From NCBI GenBank assembly GCA_036389715.1, contig DASVWH010000152.1, forward strand, positions 1 through 7,389: 7,389 nucleotides of DNA. The letters run 5' to 3'. The notes beneath the pieces were generated by a model. The model saw nothing but the letters and a program-made list of their open reading frames with translations, was not told the origin of the DNA and ran no database searches. The position numbers and the translations under genes are program-made. Below, piece by piece: positions 5,089-7,389 of the stretch (within the stretch, counting starts at the first letter, position 1; every line of letters begins with the position of its first letter). Source of the DNA: DASVWH01 sp036389715 (GTDB lineage Bacteria > Acidobacteriota > Blastocatellia > Pyrinomonadales > Pyrinomonadaceae).

Positions 5089-6588
5089 TTAAGATTCCGG
5101 GGGCGGCCCGCAGTACGACTCCGTCATCTTGCGAAAGTGATAGCCCATCGCCGCCAGCATGAATGCCTGCGAGAATTTGTCGCGGTGAGAGCGCATCACT
5201 TCGCGCACGTAGCGCCAGAACTCGCGGCGCTCGCCGTCGCGGATGCCGAGCGAGAGCACGACGCGCGCCAGTGCGACGAGTTCGTTGGCCAGGCTGCCGC
5301 GCCGCACTTCCGGCGTCTGCTGCTCGACCTGCCTCATGCTGTCGAGCGCGCGCCGGTAATACTCCTTCGAGCCGTAAATCGTCCGCAGGATGGTCTTGTA
5401 TCCCTCGACCAGCTTCTCGGCGCTCATCCGCGGAACGAAGTTCAGCGAGCAGTCCGTATTATTCCCGGAAGTATCGCAGAGCAGGCGTTCTTCGCGCTTG
5501 AGCCGCCGCCAGAGCTGCGTGTCGGGCAGCGCCGTCAGCAGCCCGACCATCGCGAGCGGGATGGCGCTCTCGCGTATGAAATTGATCTGTTGCTCGAAGA
5601 TGTCCTCCGGGTCGTTGTCGAAGCCGACGATGAAGCCTGCCATCACCTCTATCCCGTGCCCCTGAATCTTCTTCACCGATTGGAGCAGGTCGCGCCGCGT
5701 ATTCTGCCCCTTCTGCGCTTCCTTGAGACTGGCTTCGACCGGCGTCTCGATGCCCAGAAACACCCTCCGAAACCCGGCCAGCCGCATCTCTTCGAGCAGC
5801 GCGTCGTCCTCCGCCAGGTTGACGCTGGCCTCCGTCACGAAGGAGAACGGATAGTGATGCCGCTCGGACCAGCCGATCAGCTCCGGGAGGAGTGCGCGGA
5901 CGCTCCTTTTATTGCCGATGAAGTTGTCGTCCACGATAAACACGATGCCGCGCCAGCCGGACTCTAGCAGCGCATCCAACTCGGCCAGCACCTGCTCGTT
6001 AGTCTTAGTGCGGGGCACGCGCCCGTAAATCTCTATGATGTCGCAGAACTCGCAATTGAAGGGGCAGCCGCGCGAGTATTGCAGCGACATCGCCCAGTAG
6101 CTCCTGAGATCGGCCAGATGAAAGTCCGGGACGGGCGTCAGGGCCAGCTCGGGGCGCTCGGCCGCCCGGTAAACGCGCCGCGCACTTCCAGCTTCGAGGT
6201 CGCGGACGAACTCCGGCAGGGTGGTCTCGGCCTCGCCGACGAAAATGTGGTCGGCCTCGGGCAAGGCCCTCGCACTCGTCGAGACATACGGCCCGCCGAC
6301 CAGGACGCGCTTGCCCTTCGCCTTGCTCGCCGCAACCACCGCTTGCAGCGAATCCTTCTGCACGATCATCGCGCTGGCAAAGACCATGTCCGCCCATTCG
6401 AGGTCCGAGTCGCGCAGGCCCTGGACGTTCAAATCAACCAGGCGCTTTTCCCAGGCGGCGGGCAGCAGCGCCGAGACCGTCAGCAGCCCCAGCGGGGGAA
6501 AGGCCGAGCGCTTGCCCTCGAACGACAGGGCGTGCCGGAAGCTCCAGTAGGTGTCTGGAAACTCCGGGTAAACGAGTAGAACATTCAT
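5089..6588 (-). CDS. B12-binding radical SAM protein with DUF4070 domain (HpnP-like group)
   Basis: A 499-residue cobalamin-dependent radical SAM enzyme. Residues 1-135 are a Rossmann-like B12-binding domain (MNVLLVYPEF, then RVLVGGPYVS 94-103 and IFVGEAE 115-121). The usual DxHxxG cobalt-ligating motif is replaced by D52-L-N54-V-Q-G57, so His ligation is not expected. The 4Fe-4S cluster motif C175-x3-C179-x2-C182 sits in RGCPFNCEFCDIIEIYGRVP, followed by VDDNFIGNK (219-227), TEASVNL (252-258), LGIETP (278-283) and MAGFIVGFD (316-324). The C-terminal ~150 residues fit DUF4070. Relatives include the hopanoid C-2 methylase HpnP, but no hopanoid genes are nearby and the substrate is open; methyl transfer is the likeliest chemistry. 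I chose the ATG at 6588 because the family begins at this strand; a TTG at 6675 would add 29 charged residues. The 108-base gap to the M16 gene upstream shows no clear promoter. Confidence 0.9.
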   Translation of the reverse strand: MNVLLVYPEFPDTYWSFRHALSFEGKRSAFPPLGLLTVSALLPAAWEKRLVDLNVQGLRDSDLEWADMVFASAMIVQKDSLQAVVAASKAKGKRVLVGGPYVSTSARALPEADHIFVGEAETTLPEFVRDLEAGSARRVYRAAERPELALTPVPDFHLADLRSYWAMSLQYSRGCPFNCEFCDIIEIYGRVPRTKTNEQVLAELDALLESGWRGIVFIVDDNFIGNKRSVRALLPELIGWSERHHYPFSFVTEASVNLAEDDALLEEMRLAGFRRVFLGIETPVEASLKEAQKGQNTRRDLLQSVKKIQGHGIEVMAGFIVGFDNDPEDIFEQQINFIRESAIPLAMVGLLTALPDTQLWRRLKREERLLCDTSGNNTDCSLNFVPRMSAEKLVEGYKTILRTIYGSKEYYRRALDSMRQVEQQTPEVRRGSLANELVALARVVLSLGIRDGERREFWRYVREVMRSHRDKFSQAFMLAAMGYHFRKMTESYCGPPPES

Positions 6589-6696
6589 CTTGTTTCCCTT
6601 CGCGCGATTCCCGTCAACTCGCCTTCGTACCCTTTCAGCATCCGTCCTCGACTTCTCGCCGTGCCTCAACAGCAAAGATTCTCGATCAAGAGCGGG

Positions 6697-7389
6697 CTAC
6701 TGCGTGGTCGCGCCCGAACCGGCGGCCCTGCGCAGCGTCGGGCTGTTAAGGTCAAGCTCGGATTCGCGGATTACTTCGACGTTCGGGAACTGCTTGCGCA
6801 GGTTGTCGAGAAACTCCGCGGCATTGCCGACGATGACGATTGAAGCCTCTTTAGCGCCCAGGCGCGTGCCCGCGAACTTTTGAATATCGGCAGAGGTGAC
6901 GTTCTGCACGCTGGCAATGTAGTGATTGATCTCATCCAGGCCGAGGCCGTAGAGGGCGAGCGAGGCTATCTGCCCGACCAGGCTCGCGGTCGTTTCCAGG
7001 TTCCGCCCGAAGCCGCCGACCAGGACGGCCTTGCGCGGCGTCAGCTCTTCCGGCGCGATGGGCTCGCTGGAGAGGCGCGTCAGCTCGCTCGTCAGGAGCG
7101 ACGCCACTTCCGCGCCCGTCTGATTCTTGGTCTGCGCCGAAGCGACGAACGAGCCGACATCCCTGCGCACGTCGAGCACGCTGCGCGCTCCGTAGCTCAA
7201 GCCCCGCTTGATGCGTATCTCCTGGTTGAGACGACCGGAAAATCCCGCCAGGATGGAGTTAGTGACGATGGCGCGGAAATAGTCCGGGTCGGAGCGTTGC
7301 AGCCCCGGGCGCACCAGCAGCACGGCCGCCTGTCCCGCGTCCGGTTTGTCAACGACCAGGACGCGCGGCTTGAGCTTCATGATGGTCTC
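6697..7389 (-). CDS. M16 family peptidase, C-terminal part (runs off the window)
   Basis: The frame is open through the last base of the window, so the true start lies beyond 7389; the ATG at 7380 is internal. About 230 residues are visible, numbered here from that Met. They match the C-terminal domain of an M16 (insulinase/PqqL-like) zinc peptidase: YFRAIVTNSILAGFSGRLNQ (34-53), EIRIKRGLSYGARS (54-67) with the conserved R-G-L-S-Y substrate-binding turn, a central helical region, and a final ADIQKFAGTRL...SIVIVGN segment. The zinc motif HxxEH belongs to the N-terminal domain and would lie outside the window or in a partner protein. The last ~25 residues are a variable tail. Such proteins usually act in the periplasm on peptides. 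It is the first of three - strand genes. Confidence 0.88.
   Translation of the reverse strand, partial: ETIMKLKPRVLVVDKPDAGQAAVLLVRPGLQRSDPDYFRAIVTNSILAGFSGRLNQEIRIKRGLSYGARSVLDVRRDVGSFVASAQTKNQTGAEVASLLTSELTRLSSEPIAPEELTPRKAVLVGGFGRNLETTASLVGQIASLALYGLGLDEINHYIASVQNVTSADIQKFAGTRLGAKEASIVIVGNAAEFLDNLRKQFPNVEVIRESELDLNSPTLRRAAGSGATTQ

Noticed and set aside
6589..6675. Upstream TTG start adding 29 residues to the radical SAM protein
   Set aside because: The extra residues are charged and unlike the family, which begins with the MNVLLVYP strand at the ATG at 6588.
1..7389. CRISPR arrays, tRNA or rRNA genes, insertion sequence ends
   Set aside because: No regularly spaced repeats, no tRNA-like T-loop with a matching acceptor stem, no rRNA stretches and no transposase frame were seen on either strand.

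Overview
The window looks like a piece of a GC-rich bacterial chromosome (one line sampled near 3900 is about 63% G+C). Its first ~1.35 kb is clearly AT-richer (one line sampled near 541 is about 45% G+C) and carries a DNA-modification gene. The gene set (DUF998 membrane protein, secreted amidohydrolase, B12-binding radical SAM/DUF4070 protein, M16 peptidase half) would fit a soil bacterium such as an Acidobacteriota member. That placement is a guess from gene style; no rRNA or other phylogenetic marker is present.

Region 1 (about 1-1350) reads right to left. It holds a beta-class DNA adenine methyltransferase with its own Shine-Dalgarno and a possible -10 box. Directly behind its stop is a short, frameshifted ORF whose strong ribosome site overlaps the methyltransferase stop codon. 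Beyond that lies a cluster of inverted and direct repeats. The simplest reading is a transferred restriction-modification-type module in which the methyltransferase is intact and the distal gene is broken.

Region 2 (1301-1684) has no convincing gene. It contains the composition change and a large two-part hairpin.

Region 3 (1685-4091) has two genes on the + strand. One is a six-helix DUF998 membrane protein. The other is an exported amidohydrolase in which a SnoaL/DUF4440-like domain appears to sit between the first metal-binding HxH motif and the rest of the TIM barrel.

Region 4 (4189-7389) has three genes on the - strand, in transcription order: the C-terminal part of an M16 (insulinase-like) peptidase that runs off the window edge, a cobalamin-binding radical SAM protein of the DUF4070 group, and a NicO/UreH-type nickel/cobalt transporter. 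Placing a cobalt-type transporter right after a B12-dependent enzyme suggests, but does not prove, that the transporter supplies cobalt for the cofactor. The 156-nt gap between them is GC-rich and can fold, but I could not match it to a known riboswitch.

The items most worth a second look are the broken gene behind the methyltransferase, the domain insertion in the amidohydrolase, and the B12-radical SAM/metal transporter pairing. I do not see a clear, complete, undescribed system.
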